From Muscardinus avellanarius (lineage: Eukaryota; Chordata; Mammalia; Rodentia; Gliridae), in contig OY726572.1 of assembly GCA_963383645.1 (NCBI GenBank), positions 26,356,792-26,420,791 of the forward strand: 64,000 nt of DNA, in the 5' to 3' direction. Of the stretch, positions 31,710 to 43,991 are shown piece by piece. Position 1 is the first letter of the stretch, and the number at the start of each line of letters is the position of its first letter. The position numbers and the translations under genes were made by a program. Under the pieces are notes generated by a model. It was not told the DNA's origin, searched no databases, and saw only the letters and a list, made by a program, of their open reading frames with translations.

Positions 31710-32500
31710 TTTGGTGGTACTGGAGATGGAACCCTTCTCGGGCTACACTCCCAGACCTATTTTATATTTTATTTGGAAACAGGGTGTCTTAAGCCAGCGT
31801 GGCTGGCTTTGAACCTGTGTGATCCTCCTGTCTTCACCTCCCAAGCATCGGGATTACAAGCGTGCGCCATGACGCCTGGCGACTTTTCATGGTTTGATAG
31901 CTTATTTTTTATTGCTGAATAATATTTTACTGACAGATATACTCTAGTTTTTTTTTTAATCCATTTATGTTTAGAAAGACCGCTTCCAAGTCTTGGCAGT
32001 TATATAAATAAAGCTGCTATAAACATTTGTATGCAGGATTTTGTGTGGGTGGGCAAGTGACCCACCTTCCTTTCTTTCCCACAGAAACACATCTTTGACT
32101 AAGGGGATAAAGAGTGGGGTAACCATATAGGAATCTATTGGACGATAGAGTAGAATGCAAGTTTTCAGTATATTTGGTAAATTCTAAGGAGCTGAGTTGC
32201 TGGATCATGATTTAAGAATATGTTTATTTTTCTAAGAAACTGCCAAACTGTCTCCCAAGGGTGGCTGTGTCATTCATTTTATGTTTTCATTAGCAATAAA
32301 TGAGAATTTCTGGGCTTCCCATCATTACCTGCATTGTTGTTTTAGATTTTGGTCATTCTGATGGGGACTCTTTAATTTCTAATTCTAATGGCATAGGATG
32401 TTGAGCACCTTTTCACATGCTTACTTGCATCTTTTTTGTTTATTTGAGGACTTTGAGATTTTGGAATTAAAAAGTTATGTATACCACTTGATTGTACTGT
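30481..32500 (-). mobile_element. Old L1 (L1M-type) in antisense, broken by SINEs
   Basis: Pieces at about 30485-30648, 30868-31030, 31256-31285, 31530-31635, 31880-32050 and 32160-32495 occur in the exact order of an antisense L1 3' region. Markers include GGTTCACAGCAAGATTGAGC, GATGAACCTAC, GGTGTTGTACATTCTGAAGG, CTGATTGGCTTCTTTCACTT, TAAAGCTGCTATAAACATTTG and GAAACTGCCAAACTGTC. Interruptions are a plus SINE (30650-30868), minus SINEs (31032-31255, 31300-31528, and about 31710-31880 with a TTTC tail from about 31638), and the 109-bp segment at 32051-32159. No intact reading frame remains. Confidence 0.85.
32051..32159 (+). repeat. Non-L1 segment inserted into L1, similar to 25286-25391
   Basis: The L1 order runs TTTTGTGTGG, then this segment, then AAGTTTTCAGTATATTTGG. 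In mammalian L1 these two parts are adjacent, so about 110 bp have been inserted. By eye the insert is about 80% identical to intron-1 DNA 6.8 kb upstream in the same orientation. Confidence 0.78.
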
Positions 32501-33906
32501 TCATATATGTAGATATGTCTTCTTTTCTAGGTAATGCTAGGTCATGCAATTTAGCATTAGTTAGGAAGTAGTTTGTTTCCAACTGGGTTGGATTCCAATC
32601 ATGCTTTCTGGTTATTTTTTGTGATACTGGCGATTGAACTGAAGGGCATTTTACCTTTGAGCTATACTCTGGTCTTGGTTTTGTTTTTAACTTTTATTAT
32701 TTTTTTGCAGTACTGGGGATGGAATGAAGGGGCATTGTACCTCTGAGCTACACTCTCAGCCCTATTTTTTTATTCTTTTTTTTTTTTTGAAACAGAGTCT
32801 TACTGAGTTTCGAAGGGGCTCACTAAGTAGGTGAGGTTGTTGGGGAACCACAGTCCTCTTGCCTCAGACTCCCAAATGCTGGGATTACAAGTGTGCCACC
32901 ACACTTGGCTTTTTTTTTTTTTTTTTTTTGGCAGTATGGAGGATGAAACCCAGAAGCATTTCACCTCCAAGGTACAATCCTAGCCTTATTTTTTTATCCT
33001 TTATTTTGAAACAGGATCTCACTGAGTTGCAAAGAGCCTCACTAAGTAGTAGCTGAGTCTGTCCATGAACCTGGATCCTCCTGACTCAGCCTCCCAAGTA
33101 CTGGGATTACAAGCCTGTGTCACCAGTTCTGGCTATTTATTTATTTTACGTATGTATGTATGTATGTATGTATGTATGTATGTATGTATGTATTTGCAGT
33201 ACAGGAGATTGAATCCACAGGTATCAGAGGTATTCTACCTCTGAGCCACACCCCCACTCCTGTTTTTTATTATTTATTCCTTATTTTGAAGCAAGGTTTC
33301 ACTAAGTTGTGGAGGGCCTCACTAAGTAGCTGAGTCTGGCAGCAAACTTGCGATTCTCCCAAGTACTAGGATTAAAAGGGTGAGCCACTGTGCCTGGCTC
33401 ATTCCTGGCTTTTTATTTTATATATTTTTAAACTTAGTGACCGAAGCTGGCTGAAGTGGTGTACACTTGTATTCCCAGTGCTTGGGAGCCTGAAATAGGA
33501 TTGCAGGTTTGGGGCCAGCCTCAGCTACTTAGTGAGACCCTGTTTCAAAATAAAGAATAAAAAATAGTGCTGAGGGTGTAGCTCAGAAGTAGAATGCCCC
33601 TGGGTTCAATCCCCAACACTTGTGTGGGGGCGGGGGGACCAACAACAACTTAGTACTGCAGTCTTAACTATATTACTTAACATTTCTTTTCCAGGTTCCC
33701 TATTTGCAAAATAGGAGTGATAAACCAGGCAAGGTTGTGCACACCTGTAACTCCAGTACTTGTGTGGCCAAGACAGGAGGATCACAGGTTCGAGGACAGC
33801 CTCAGCAACTTAGGCTCACTGCAACTTAGTGAGACCCTATTTCACAATAAATAATAAAATAGAGCTTAAAGTTAGAATGCCCCTGTGTTCCATCCCCATT
33901 TTCTTC

Positions 33907-33946
<40 letters not shown>

Positions 33947-35515
33947 GTTGATAATTGTACTGATCATGAGGATTAAATACTACTGCCTGTAAAGTGCTGA
34001 GAATGGTGTACTTAGCAAATTGAAAAAACTCAACCACAAAACCAAAAATATTTCTTGTATTTACTTAGAGTTCTACGTAAATACCTTGGTTTTGACTTTT
34101 TGTACTGAGGATTGACCAAGGGGCTTGTTTTGAAATAGTACCTCCCGAAGTCACCATACTCTGTTCTCAGTTTTTGTTCCTCCTGTCTCAGCCTCTCAGG
34201 TATTTGCCACCTTGCCCAGCTTATTTCTTTTTCAGTTAAGGCCTTTTTATATTTTTTGTTAAGTCTTTGAACATAACTCAAAATTTGAACTAATTTTTTT
34301 TTTTTTTTGGTGTGTGTGGTATTGGGCATGGAACCCAGGGGACTAGAACCCAGGCTACACTCCCAGACCTATTTTATATTTTATTTGAAAACAATGTCTC
34401 ATTAAGTCTCTGAGAGCCTAAGTTGCTGCGGCTGGCTTCGAACCTATGTGATTCTCCTGTCTCAACTTTCCAAGTACTGGGATTACAAGCGTGCGCCACC
34501 ACGCCCATCTTGAACTAATTTTTTCAATTTACCACTTTTTACTGTCCTGAGGAACCCATCTGATTTTTGCTTTGTTATTTATTAGCCTAAGGCATTGTGA
34601 AGTTATTGGTGGGGATGTTTTCTCTTGCTCTCCAAAATAGCACTCCAACATAGTTTTAGTATTGTTCATTTTCTTTTACATCAGGTATTGTTTTTTAATA
34701 GCCTGGGCTTTATGCATTAGGTAGTTCTGAAGTTTGAATTTTTTCTCACTTGCCTAAATTTCCCGAACCATAGATTTCTTATTTGTAAATGAAGATTAAT
34801 ATTTAATGGAATCATTGTGAAGATTAAGCATTAAAACATGTGAAGGGTCTAGCAGTGCATGAAAAAGACTTAGTTGATACTCAGTGAATGCCAGTTCTCG
34901 TTTGTCTTGGGAACTTGGTATTGTCATGCTCTTCACAGTTAAGAAAAGGTTCATTGACTTTATTTATTTTATTTTATTTTTTTGCGGATCTGGGGATGGA
35001 AACCAGGGGCATTCAACCTCTGAGCTATACCTCCTGCCCATTTTTTATTCTTTATTTTGAAACCAGGTCTCACTGAGTTGCAGAGGGCCTCACTAAGTAG
35101 CTGAGGCTGTCTGCGAACTGTGATCCTCCTGTCTCAGCCTCCCAAATGCTGGGATTACAAGTGTGTGCCACCATACCCGGCTTATTCTTTATTTTGAAAC
35201 AGGGTTTCACTGAGTTGCAGAGGGCCTTACTAAGTAGCTGAGGCTGTCCATGAACCGTGATCCTCCGGTCTCAGCCTCCCAAATGCTGGGATTACAAGTG
35301 TGCATTTTTTTTGTGTGGATCTGGGGATGCAACCCAGGGGCGTTCTACTTCCGAGCTACAGCCCCTGCCCTATTTTTTATTCTTTATTTTGAAACAGGGT
35401 TTCACTGTGTTGCAGAGGGCCTCACTAAGTAGCTGAGGCTGTCCGCGAACCGCGATCCTTCGGTCTCAGTCTCCCAAATGCTGGGATTACAAGTGTGCGC
35501 CACCATGCCCGGCTG
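32501..35515. repeat. SINE block, mostly minus strand
   Basis: Minus SINEs at about 32612-32690, 32705-32912, 32918-33140 and 33195-33400, with a (TATG)n tract at about 33150-33194. Plus SINEs at 33445-33620 and 33726-33900, the latter with a (CA)n tail to about 33944. Minus SINEs at about 34095-34235 and 34295-34512 (flanked by TTGAACTAATTTTTT). Three consecutive minus SINEs lie at 34965-35515. Unique DNA at 32501-32610, 33945-34090 and 34515-34960 shows no gene. Confidence 0.82.
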
Positions 35516-36769
35516 ACTTTATTTTTATATAGAGAGGATAGCTAGATATTCAAATGTAGATGGAAATATAAATGTTGATAACATGTAATCTATACTTGGA
35601 TAAATAGCTTTCAGTATATTGGTGTGGCTATTTCAGAACAAAGTCAAGACTTGGGGATACTAGTTGCAGATTGGTCATGTGGCATATATAACTTGGTAAA
35701 TGAAGATATGCATGTGGATATTAATCAATGGATATTTTAGTGTGTGTAGGGGGAAGTCATGTCTTCAGTTTCTGGAGTGTATCTATGTTGCAGTGAAAAG
35801 AAAACAGCTGCCAGATACTTTATACAAACATGGTAGTTTTACTTTTTTTTTTTTTTTTGTGGTATTGGGGTTCCTGGAAACCCTTCTTCCTCCGGGATAC
35901 ACTATATATATATAAAATTTGGAAACAGGGTCTCTTAAGCCAGCAGGGTTGGTTTTGAGCCTGCGTGATCCTCCTGTCTCTGCCTCCCAAGCGCGGGGAT
36001 TACAAGCGTGTGCCACCGCGCCAGACTTACATTTATTTTTGACTGTCTCCATTTCCTTTTCCCAGAAAGATACTGACTTTGATTTGAAGAAGTTGCATAA
36101 GCTAATAAGGACGTCTGGGTATTCTCGCCCAGCTTCAGTGAAGTTTTAATTTGGTATACATTTTTCCTTATATAACAGCTGAGAGCTTCTTGATCAGTTA
36201 ATGTCCAGAGCTGCCTGCCCTAAGTAGTGTTGGAATGTCATAATCTTCAGTTGGATAAAAGCAAAAATGATGGAAAATTTAAAAGATTCATTTGGTGAAT
36301 TTGTTAGAAACCCCCCTCCCCCATTGCCACTCTTGAATGGCTTGGGGCTGTAACTGTCTTCTGTATTTCTATCTTTTTAATAAACTTCTTTAAATCTTAA
36401 AAGATTCAAACCAGTTCCTATTTCTTGAGTAAGCTTGGTACATGCAGCCTTCGTACTCTCAATGATTCTTTTTTGAGAGAATAAACTTGCTGAGAAACTG
36501 AGATTTCAATGGACCTAGAAGATAGTTGTCTTTTGGATGCATCTGAGTCCTTTATAAAAACTTAATTCAGCAGAATCTGCTTTTGGGCTATGAGTATGTA
36601 CTTTGGCTCTGTTTCAGTCAACTGATTCAATGATATTAAATGACGACCTAGTTTGTGTCAAAGGTCCGTTGTTTTATGAACATAACACTTCTACAGTTGA
36701 GTTTAGCAAATTTATGCTAAGATCTGTTTTTTAATGTTTTGCTTATGTTTAAAAGATCCTCTATAAGTG
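35516..36769. other. Low-repeat intronic DNA with one young SINE
   Basis: Non-repetitive except for a minus young-type SINE at about 35843-36027 (CCTTCTTCCTCCGGGATACAC, CCAGCAGGGTTGG). Bases 36061-36385 contain a short open stretch ending in TAA with a downstream AATAAA (see separate entry). No other coding evidence. Confidence 0.5.
36065..36385 (+). other. Terminal-exon-like segment, unidentified
   Basis: A pyrimidine-rich CTCCATTTCCTTTTCCCAG is followed by an open frame of 27 codons (KDTDFDLKK, HKLIRTSGYSRPASVKF) to TAA at about 36146-36148, and then by AATAAA at about 36380. That is the layout of a last exon with a short 3' UTR, or of a pseudogene fragment. I do not recognise the peptide. 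Chance resemblance is quite possible. Confidence 0.2.
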
Positions 36770-38020
36770 TGCATGGTGACGCACACTTTTGTAATTCTAG
36801 ACAGGAGGATAGCAGGTTTAAGGACAGCCTCAGAAAATAATCTCCATCGGGTGTGGTAGCGCATGCTTGTAATCCCAGTACTTGGGAGGCTGAGACAGGA
36901 GAATCACAGGTTCGAAGCCAGCCACAGCAGCTTAGTGAGGCTCTCAGCAGTTTAGTGAGACCCTGTTTCCAAATAAAATATAAAATAGGTTGGGAGGTGT
37001 AGCATGGAGGTAGAAGGCCCCAAGGTTCCATCCCAGTACCATGAAAAAAAAAAAAAAAAAAAGAAAAAAGAAAAAAAATAGACTCATCAACCTGGCAAGA
37101 CCCTGTTTCAAAATAAAAATAGGATATAGCTCTCAGATGGAATGCCTCCAGGTTTAATCCTCAGTACTCCCCCCACTCACCACACACAAAAGATCCTATA
37201 TAGTTATTCAAATTTTTACTTTCATTTTGTGGTTTTGGGGATGGAACTCAGGGGCATTCCACCTCCGAGCTATACCCCCAACCCTATTTTTTATTTTTTA
37301 TTTTGAAACAGGGTCTCACTAAGTTGTGGAGGCCTCATTTAGTATCTGAGGCTGGCTTTAAACCTGTGATCCTCCTGTCTTAGCCTCCCAAGTACTGGGA
37401 TTACAAGCATGCACCACCATGCCTGGCAAATTTTAACTTTTACCTCCCAGGGTATCCTGTTTAACACTCAAAGATGATTTACTGTAGCAGAGAATTTATC
37501 CTAATCTTTGCTGTAGTAGTTTTATTTTATTTTATTCTGGGGATGGAACCCAGTGGCATTCTACCTCTAAGCTATACTCCCAGCCCTATTTTTTATTCTT
37601 TATTTGGAAACAGCCTCACTAAGTTGCGGAGGGCCTGACAAAGTAGCTGAGGAGGACAGGAACCTGTGATCCTCCTGTCTCAGCCTCCCAAGTACTGGGA
37701 TTACAAGTGTGCACCACCATGCCCGGCTGCTTTAGTAGTTTCAGACTGAGAGGTAGTATGAAAGCTCAGACCCTGCCAGGCTGAGGCAGGAGAATCACAG
37801 GTTTTACACCAGCATCAGCAAATTAACAAGACCCTGTTTCAAAAGAAAAAATATAAGGGCAGGTGTAGCTCCAAGGTAGAATGCCACTGGGTTCAGTCTT
37901 TAGTAACGACCCCCCCCCCCAATAAAAGAAAAAAAGAAAAAAAGCTCAGATCTTGGAGTCCAGCAGCCTGGAATTAAGCCTTGATCCCCCCCCCCTCTTT
38001 TGGGATTGAATCAGATTATC

Positions 38021-38056
<36 letters not shown>

Positions 38057-38886
38057 TACTGGGGATTTAATTCATGGGTGTTCTTACATCTGCAGCCCTG
38101 TCTTATTTTTTATTTTGAAATAGTGCCATACTACATTGCTGAGACTGTCCTCAAATCTGTGATACTTCTGTCTCAGCCCCCCAAGTACAGGTATTACCTG
38201 TGTACACCACATCCTGCCCTTTTAAAAAAATTAATTAGGAACACAGGGGCATTCTACCTCCCAAGTGACACCTCTACCTCTAGCCTTTCCTTCCTCCTCC
38301 CTCCCTCCCTCCCTTCCTTCCTTTCCTGGGGATGGGCCTTTACCTGTGGGCTACACCTCCGACCTATAAAATCAGGGTAATAAGAGTATATAACTGGTAA
38401 GGTGGTTGTGGGATTTAAAATGAGTTAAATAAATTGGGCGTGGTGGCACACACTTGTAATCCTAGTTCTTGGAAGGCTAAGACTGGAGGATTGCAAGTTT
38501 GAGGACTATCAGCAATTTAGTGAGATCCTGTGTCAGTGTTTCAAAATAAAAAATAAAATAGAGCTGGAGCCAGGCGCGGTGGCGCACGCTTGTAATCCCC
38601 ACGCTTGGGAGGCGGAGACAGGAGGATCGCGCTGGTTCGGAGCCAGCCTCGCTGGCTTAAGAGATCCTGTTTCCAAATTAAAAAAATATATATATATATA
38701 GCCGGGCGTGGTGGCGCATGCTTGTAATCTCCGCGCTTGGGAGGCAGAGACAGGAGGATCGCGTAGGTTCGAAGCCAGCCACGCGCGCTGGCTTACGAGA
38801 CCCTGTTTCCAAATAAAAATGTAAAAATAGGCCTGGGAGTGTAGCCCGGAGGTAAAAGGGCTTCCAGGAACCCCAGTACCACCACC

Positions 38887-38950
<64 letters not shown>

Positions 38951-39110
38951 GGTTTGGGGGTGTAGCCCGGAGATAGAAGGGCTTCCAGGAACCCTAGTAC
39001 CGCCAAAAAGAAAAAAAAAAGAAAAACAGAGCTGGAGGTGTAGCTCAGGTAGATTGCCCCTGAGTTCAATCCCCAGCACCAAAAAAGAAAAAAAAAAAAG
39101 AAAAGAAAAA
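36770..39110. repeat. SINE block including two adjacent young copies and (TA)n
   Basis: Plus fragments at 36770-37050 and 37075-37190. Minus SINEs at 37225-37427 and 37535-37727. A plus fragment at about 37770-37910. A minus tRNA-half group from a GT repeat (about 38025-38054) to about 38370. A plus SINE from 38436 is interrupted by two young-type plus SINEs (about 38567-38690 and 38700-38885). The second has a poly(A) then (TA)n tail (about 38917-38944), and the tRNA half resumes after it. Confidence 0.82.
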
Positions 39111-40440
39111 GAAAAGAGAAAGTGTATGTAAAGCAGCTAGAACTATGCCTTGTATATATTAAGTGCTATACAAATTTTGGTGGTACTGGGGTTCCTGGAA
39201 GCCCTTCTACCTCCAGGCTACACTCCCAGACCTATTTTATATTTTGAAACAGGGACTATTAAGCCAGCGCGGCTAGCTTTGAACCTGAACGAACCTCCTG
39301 TCTCTGCCTCCCAAGCGTGGGGGTTACAAGTGTGGGATTACAAGCGTGTGCCACCACGCCTGGCCAAATGTTTTTGTTTTAAAAAAAATTCTTGTAACTA
39401 GGTGTGATGTGGTAGCACACACTTGTAATTTCAGTTCTTGAGAGGCCTAGATAGGAGCATCCCAGGTTTGCAGTCAGTATCAGCATCTTAATGAGACCCT
39501 GTTTCAAAATAAAGGAATAGCCAGGCGTGGTGGTACACACTTGTATTCCCAGCACTCAGCTACTTAGTGAGGCCCTCCACAATTTAACCCCTGTTTCAAA
39601 ATAAAGAATTAAAATAGGGCAGAGAGTGTAGCTTAGAGGCCAAATGACTCTGGGTTCCATCTCCAGACCCTCAAAAAAAAAAAAAAAAAAGATCCGAATA
39701 GGGCTGAGCATGGTGGCTCATGTCTGTAACCCCAGTACTTGGGAGGCTGAGATAGGAGGATCGCAGGGTTAAGGACAGCCTCAGCAAGTAGTGATAATCA
39801 ACCTAGTGAGACCCTGTTTCCGAACAAATAAAATTGGACTGGGGCCGTAGCCCAAAGGTAGAATGCCTGTGTGTTCAGTCCTGTAACGAAATAGGTGGGG
39901 GTATAAATAACTCAGAGGTAGAAATCCTACTACTTGTGAGGCTGAGACTATGCTTTGAGTTTTCTTCCTTGCTTGTTTAGCTTTGAGATTTTAGGGTCGG
40001 AGTGGAAATAAGTTAATACTCTTTCATTTGCCATTTAACATCAAGTATTATTCACTTTAGCCAGGCATAGGGGCACATGGCCGTAATCCGAATACCTGGG
40101 AGACTGATAGGATTTCAGGTTTGAGGATAACCTCAGCAATTTAGTGAGTCTCTCAGCAGCCTAGTGAGACTTTTTCTTTTTCTTTTTTTTGGGGGGGTGG
40201 GTATTGGAGGTAGAACCCAGGGGCACTGTACCTCCGAGCTACACCCCTAGCCCTATTTTGTAGTCTTTTTATTTTTGAAACAGTGTCTTACTGAGCTGCT
40301 AAGGGCTTTGCAAAGTAGCCGAGGCTGCAAACCATGATCCTCCATCCCTCCCGCCCCCCAAAGCTGGCCATCAGGGTGGGGAATGTAGCTTGGAGGTAGA
40401 ATATCCTGAGTTCAATCCCCAGTACTACAGAAAAAGTCTT
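39111..40440. repeat. SINE block
   Basis: A minus young-type SINE lies at about 39176-39365. Plus copies lie at about 39400-39515, 39520-39690 and 39698-39890. A plus fragment (about 40065-40170) is interrupted by a minus copy (40190-40370) and followed by a plus tRNA half to 40435. Unique DNA at 39950-40060 shows nothing. Confidence 0.8.
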
Positions 40441-40857
40441 CGCTTGTGTCTTTTGTCTTTGTGAGTTTGTTGAATGCCTTTTTTATTTAGAGTCCTGGTG
40501 GGAGCTTGAGGAGGAGAAGAGGTAAAGGTGTGCACACCTGTTAGATCCTTGTAACACTGGAAGTCTCTAGTCGTAAGCATACTTGAGTTGATCATTTAGC
40601 TCACAGTCCTTTGCAATGTTGGCTGTTACTACTGATGGGACACAAACAGTAATAATAGGTTTCTGTAATGTAATACTGTGTTAGAGCAACGGGGTGGTGG
40701 ACAAGAAGACACTTAAGATATGCATGGCCTAGTGAAAAGGGTGCCTTTGGCAAAACATTTCTCTCTAAAATGGATGAACAGGACTTGCCCAGACCTTCAG
40801 AGAATGAATGTAGCAATCCGGTGCAAGCTGTAGGCCTTCACATGTAAGGGCTAGATG
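40441..40857. other. Non-repetitive intronic DNA, nothing recognised
   Basis: About 415 bp without SINE or L1 motifs. The minus-strand ORF at 40601-40816 (71 codons) has no familiar motif and no coding context. Confidence 0.5.
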
Positions 40858-41960
40858 CTGGGCGTGGTGGTGCACACCTGGGATCCCAGTAGTTGGGAGG
40901 CCAAGACAGGAAGGTCGCAGGTTTAAGGCCAGCCTCAGCAACTTAGGCCCACCTCAACTTAGTGAGATCTGTTTCAAAATAAAAAATAAAAATTGGGCTG
41001 AGTGTGTAGTTGAGAGGTAGAATGCCTCTGGGTTCAATCCCCAGTACTACAAAAATAAAAAATAAAAATAAAAAAGGATACAAAAAATTCTAGATGAGTT
41101 TTGATTTTTGTGGTATAGAAGAAGAGATATTAAAAGTACAAATTACAAAGAGAAGGAAGTATACAAAGGAGATAATAGCAGTGACAGGTGCTATCTATGA
41201 TTGGTATAGTGGTCCTAAAAAGAATTAATCATATAGTTTGAGTGTATTAAAACAGGGATTTTTGTGTGTGTGGGTATGGGGATGGAACCCAGGGGCATTC
41301 AACCTCCAAGCTACACCCCCTGCCCTATTTTTTATTCATTATTTTGAAACCGGGTATCACTGAGTTGCAAAGGCCTCACTAAGTAGCTGAGGCTGGCCAC
41401 AAACTGTGGTCCTCGGGTCTCAGCCTCCAGGACTCAGCCTCCCAAATGCTGGGATCACAAGTGTGAGCCACCACGCCCAGCTTCAGGGATGTATTTTAGA
41501 AGAGGTAAATAGTATGCTTACTTTTTTTTTTTGGTACTAAGAATAGAACACAGGGGTATTCTACCCCCGAGGTATACCCCAAGTCCTGTTTTTTTATTCT
41601 TTATTTTGAAACGGGGTCTCACTGAGTTGCAAAGGGCCTCATTAAGTAGCTGAGGCTGTCCTCGAACTGTGATCCTCCTGTCTCAGCCTCCCAAATGCTG
41701 GGATTACAAGCATGTGCCACTATACCCAGCTGTATGTTTACTTTTTAGAGAAAGTAATTTAAATTTTAGAGTGGAGAAGACAGGGATGTCTTCTTTGAGG
41801 TTTATCGCAGGCACCAGGAATTTTAATCCTCATGATTTGTTACTGTACCATGATTAATGAAGTGATAGAAGTAAGATCAGGTATGTGGCACAGGCCAGTG
41901 GTTCTCAGCCTTGGTTGTGCATGAGAATCATCAAGATCTCCCAAGTATTACCCTGCTTCG
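40858..41960. repeat. SINEs plus a MER5A-like fragment
   Basis: A plus SINE at 40858-41070 and minus SINEs at 41262-41482 and 41522-41732. At about 41893-41955, GCCAGTGGTTCTCAGCC...TGCATGAGAATCATC matches the terminal region of MER5A (hAT-Charlie). DNA at 41075-41260 and 41735-41890 is unremarkable. Confidence 0.75.
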
Positions 41961-42667
41961 TTGGGCACAGTGGTGCATACTTGTCATCCCAGTTCTTGGG
42001 AAGCCGAAATGATTGGATCGCAGATTTGAGGCCAGCCTCAGCCGAGTAGTGAGACCCTCAGCACATAGCACGATCCTGTTTCAAAATCAATAAAAGCTGG
42101 GTGTGGTGGCACACACTTGTAATCCCAGTACTTGTGAGGCTGAGACAGGAGGATCCCCCCTCCCTTTTTGGTGGTACTGGGTTCCTAGAAACCCTTCTAC
42201 CTCCGGGCTACACGCCCAGACCCATTTTATATTTTTATTTGGAAACAGGGTGTCTTAAGCCAGCGCGGCTGGCTTTGAACCTGCGTGATCCTCCTGTCTC
42301 CGCCTCCTAAGCGCGGGGATTACAAGCGTGATGCCCGGCGAGGATCTCATTTTTGAAGTCGTCTTCAGCAACTTAGTGAGATCCTGTTTCCATATAAATA
42401 AAATGGGCTGGGTGTATAACTTGGAGGTAGAATGCCTCTGGGTTCAATCCCCTATTACCAAGAAAAAATGTTCAGTGGGGATTATGTTTTCAAAATGTTC
42501 TCAACTTGTATTATATACTTAGATGATACTAAAACATGAATAGTCTTATGGCAGTTTTGGTTAACATGAATAAAGAGAATTGGAACTTGGAAGTCTTCTA
42601 TTAATTTTATATCTTCTGGAGATCTCTTCTACACATTGGTAGGTGTAGATTCTCTGGTCTGGAATAA

Positions 42668-42717
<50 letters not shown>

Positions 42718-43496
42718 TTAAATAATTTGTTAGCCGGGCGTGGTGGCACATGCTTGTAATCCCAGCATTTGGGAGGCTGAGAGAGGAGGATCGCAGTTCG
42801 CGGACAGCCTTAGCTACTTAGTGAGGCCCTCTGCAACTCAGTGAGACCCTGTTTCAAAATAAAGGATAAAATATAGGACTGGAGGTGTTGTTCAGAGGTA
42901 GAATGCCCCTGGGTTCCATCCTCAGTACCACACACACACACACAAAAATTATCCTTCTTCCTTCTTCTCCCACTCCCTCTCCCTCTCCCTCTCCCTCTCC
43001 CTCTCCCTCTCCCTCTCCCTCTCCCTCTTTCTCTTTCTCTTCTGGAGATTGAACCCAGGGGCTTTTCTACCTCTGAGCTACACTCTCATCCCAATTTAAT
43101 TTAATTTAATTTTTTTTTTTGTGGTACTGGGGTTCCTGGAAGCCCTTCTACCTCTGGGCTACACTCCCAGACCTATTTTTATATTTTTATTTAGAAACAG
43201 GGTCTCCTAAGCCAGCGCGCACGGCTGGCTTCGAACCTGCGCGATCCTCCTGTCTCCGCCTCCCAAGCGCGGGGATTACAAGCGTGCGCCACCACGCCCG
43301 GCCAATTTTATTTTTTTTATTTTGGAACAGGGTCCCTAAATTGCTGAGAGCCCCGCTAAGTTCTTGAGGCTGACCTTGAGCCTGCCTGCAATCTTCCTGT
43401 CTTTTTTTCTTTCCTTTCTTTTTTTTTTTTTGCCTGTCTGGGGATGGAACCCAGGGGCATTTGACCGCCGAGCCACATCCCCTGTCCTATTTTTAT

Positions 43497-43500
<4 letters not shown>
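41961..43500. repeat. SINE block with (GT)n and (CCCTCT)n
   Basis: Plus SINEs begin at about 41960 and 42096. The second is interrupted by a minus young-type SINE (42165-42340) and resumes to about 42460. A (GT)n tract at about 42671-42715 precedes a plus SINE at 42732-42930. A hexanucleotide CCCTCT tract covers about 42968-43027. Minus SINEs follow at about 43030-43110, 43118-43302 (young type) and 43305-43400. At 43430-43500 lies the left half of a SINE whose right half resumes at 46019. Confidence 0.83.
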
Positions 43501-43548
<48 letters not shown>

Positions 43549-43991
43549 TTTTTCTTTCTTTCTTTCTTTCTTGGGTTGTTATTATTATTTATTTTTTTCT
43601 TTTTTAAATTTATTTTTATTGGTGCATTGTACTCATACATCACATTGGAATACAAGACTTGAGAGGATATACAAACACACATCATCCAATTAGCCCTCAT
43701 CCAGCCCCCATCCCATTCCCTCCCCCTCCCTCCATCCCATGCTTGTTTGGTGATTAACTTTGATACATATGTTTATGTACCTCCTGCTTTTTAAAGAGGC
43801 TCCATCCTCTACTATTCCATACCTTCTGATTGGTCACCTTAATTGCTTCACTATAGGGCCGTTTCTATAGCTCGACCACTTCCTGTTGCCCCTTTTCTCC
43901 TAGTTATTGCTCATTAGGGGAAGCATCTGGTTTTAATTTTCTGCGATATTTCTCAGTGCATGCCACGTTGCAAATACCGATCCCACTCATG

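Noticed and set aside
38533..39069. 178-codon minus-strand ORF
   Set aside because: Translation of two young SINEs and a (TA)n tract.
42968..43027. Evenly spaced short repeats, considered as a CRISPR array
   Set aside because: Simple hexanucleotide (CCCTCT) microsatellite in a vertebrate genome, with no spacers.
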